From: Nitrosomonadaceae bacterium
GTDB lineage: Bacteria; Pseudomonadota; Gammaproteobacteria; Burkholderiales; Usitatibacteraceae
Assembly: GCA_021300055.1 (NCBI GenBank)
Contig: JAJTHU010000237.1
Coordinates: 1-12,796 of the forward strand
Reading direction: 5' to 3'
Length of the DNA stretch: 12,796 nucleotides
Each line of letters starts with the position of its first letter. Position 1 is the first letter of the stretch. The notes under the pieces are model-generated. The model was not told where the DNA came from. It made no database searches and was given only the letters and a program-made list of their open reading frames with translations. Position numbers and translations under genes: made by a program. Shown here piece after piece: positions 12,633 through 12,796 of the stretch.

Positions 12633-12796
12633 ATGCCTACACGTCGCCAAATGTTGGAGCTTGCCGCTGCGAGCTCACTCGCCACCGCGCTACCATCTGC
12701 GCTACTTGAGGGCGCTCACGCGCAAACAGCGATGGCTGGAACGTCGGTAAGCCCGAATGTCACCAAGGCAGCTAAGTCGCTCAATATCCTCATCCT
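12633..12796 (+). CDS. Tat-exported protein, N-terminal part; possibly NAD-dependent epimerase/dehydratase
   Basis: An ATG at 12633, 6 nt after a GAGGA Shine-Dalgarno (12624-12628), opens a frame that stays open to the window end (54 codons). The protein begins MPTRRQMLELAAASSLATAL, a twin-arginine signal with TRRQM, and has a likely cleavage after AHA near residue 30. The last visible residues, KSLNILIL, resemble the first beta strand of a Rossmann fold, where GGTGF would be expected next. From that and from known Tat-leader proteins of this kind, an exported SDR-type epimerase/dehydratase is my best guess, but the diagnostic loop lies beyond the window. It follows the VOC gene by 42 bp. Confidence 0.6.
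   Translation, partial: MPTRRQMLELAAASSLATALPSALLEGAHAQTAMAGTSVSPNVTKAAKSLNILI

Noticed and set aside
1..12796. Defence islands, CRISPR, toxin-antitoxin, prophage or transposon features
   Set aside because: No spaced direct repeats, recombinase, transposase, nuclease or small paired toxin-antitoxin genes were found anywhere in the window.

Overview
The window looks like an ordinary chromosomal stretch of a proteobacterium. Base composition is moderately GC-rich (about 55-60% by eye). Tat and lipoprotein signal peptides are frequent, spacing is tight, and genes such as the DUF6152/DUF6644-type pair, a 7TM-GGDEF cyclase and a glutathione-linked glyoxalase-type protein fit beta- or gammaproteobacteria. 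I cannot name a genus. I see no tRNA, rRNA, CRISPR array, transposase, integrase or phage gene.

Layout. (1) Bases 1-1190, minus strand: a zinc-free MDR-type NADPH oxidoreductase is followed 9 bp later by the first 48 codons of an alpha/beta hydrolase that runs off the left edge. (2) Bases 1356-4371, plus strand: three overlapping genes encode an enolase-superfamily dipeptide epimerase, an exported CIA30-domain protein and an exported beta-lactamase-fold serine hydrolase, joined by TAATG and ATGA stop/start overlaps. (3) Bases 4372-4583 are a 212-bp gap with a possible -10 box and a strong 14-bp stem-loop. (4) Bases 4584-9702, plus strand: a closely spaced set encodes an MpaB/DUF2236 (latex-clearing-protein-like) haem oxygenase, a membrane diguanylate cyclase, an exported metallo-beta-lactamase-fold hydrolase and a dienoyl-CoA isomerase. 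(5) Bases 9717-10762, minus strand, convergent to the previous set: a four-helix DUF6644-like membrane protein gene is coupled to an exported DUF6152-like protein gene. (6) Bases 10885-12796, plus strand: a small lipoprotein, an unknown exported protein with eight paired cysteines, a glyoxalase I/VOC protein, and the start of a Tat-exported protein, perhaps an SDR-fold epimerase/dehydratase.

How they may work together. Region 2 could handle peptides: an exported serine hydrolase outside and an epimerase for L-Ala-D/L-Glu-type dipeptides inside. Region 4 combines oxidative chemistry with an isomerase for unsaturated acyl-CoA. The neighbouring enal/enone-type reductase and alpha/beta hydrolase would suit breakdown of unsaturated lipids or isoprenoids, with a c-di-GMP cyclase embedded in the same transcription unit. 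The gene order and motifs are seen directly; the pathway is inference. I found no convincing new defence or mobile system. The least described parts are the oxygenase/cyclase/MBL/isomerase set, the DUF6152/DUF6644 pair and the eight-cysteine protein.
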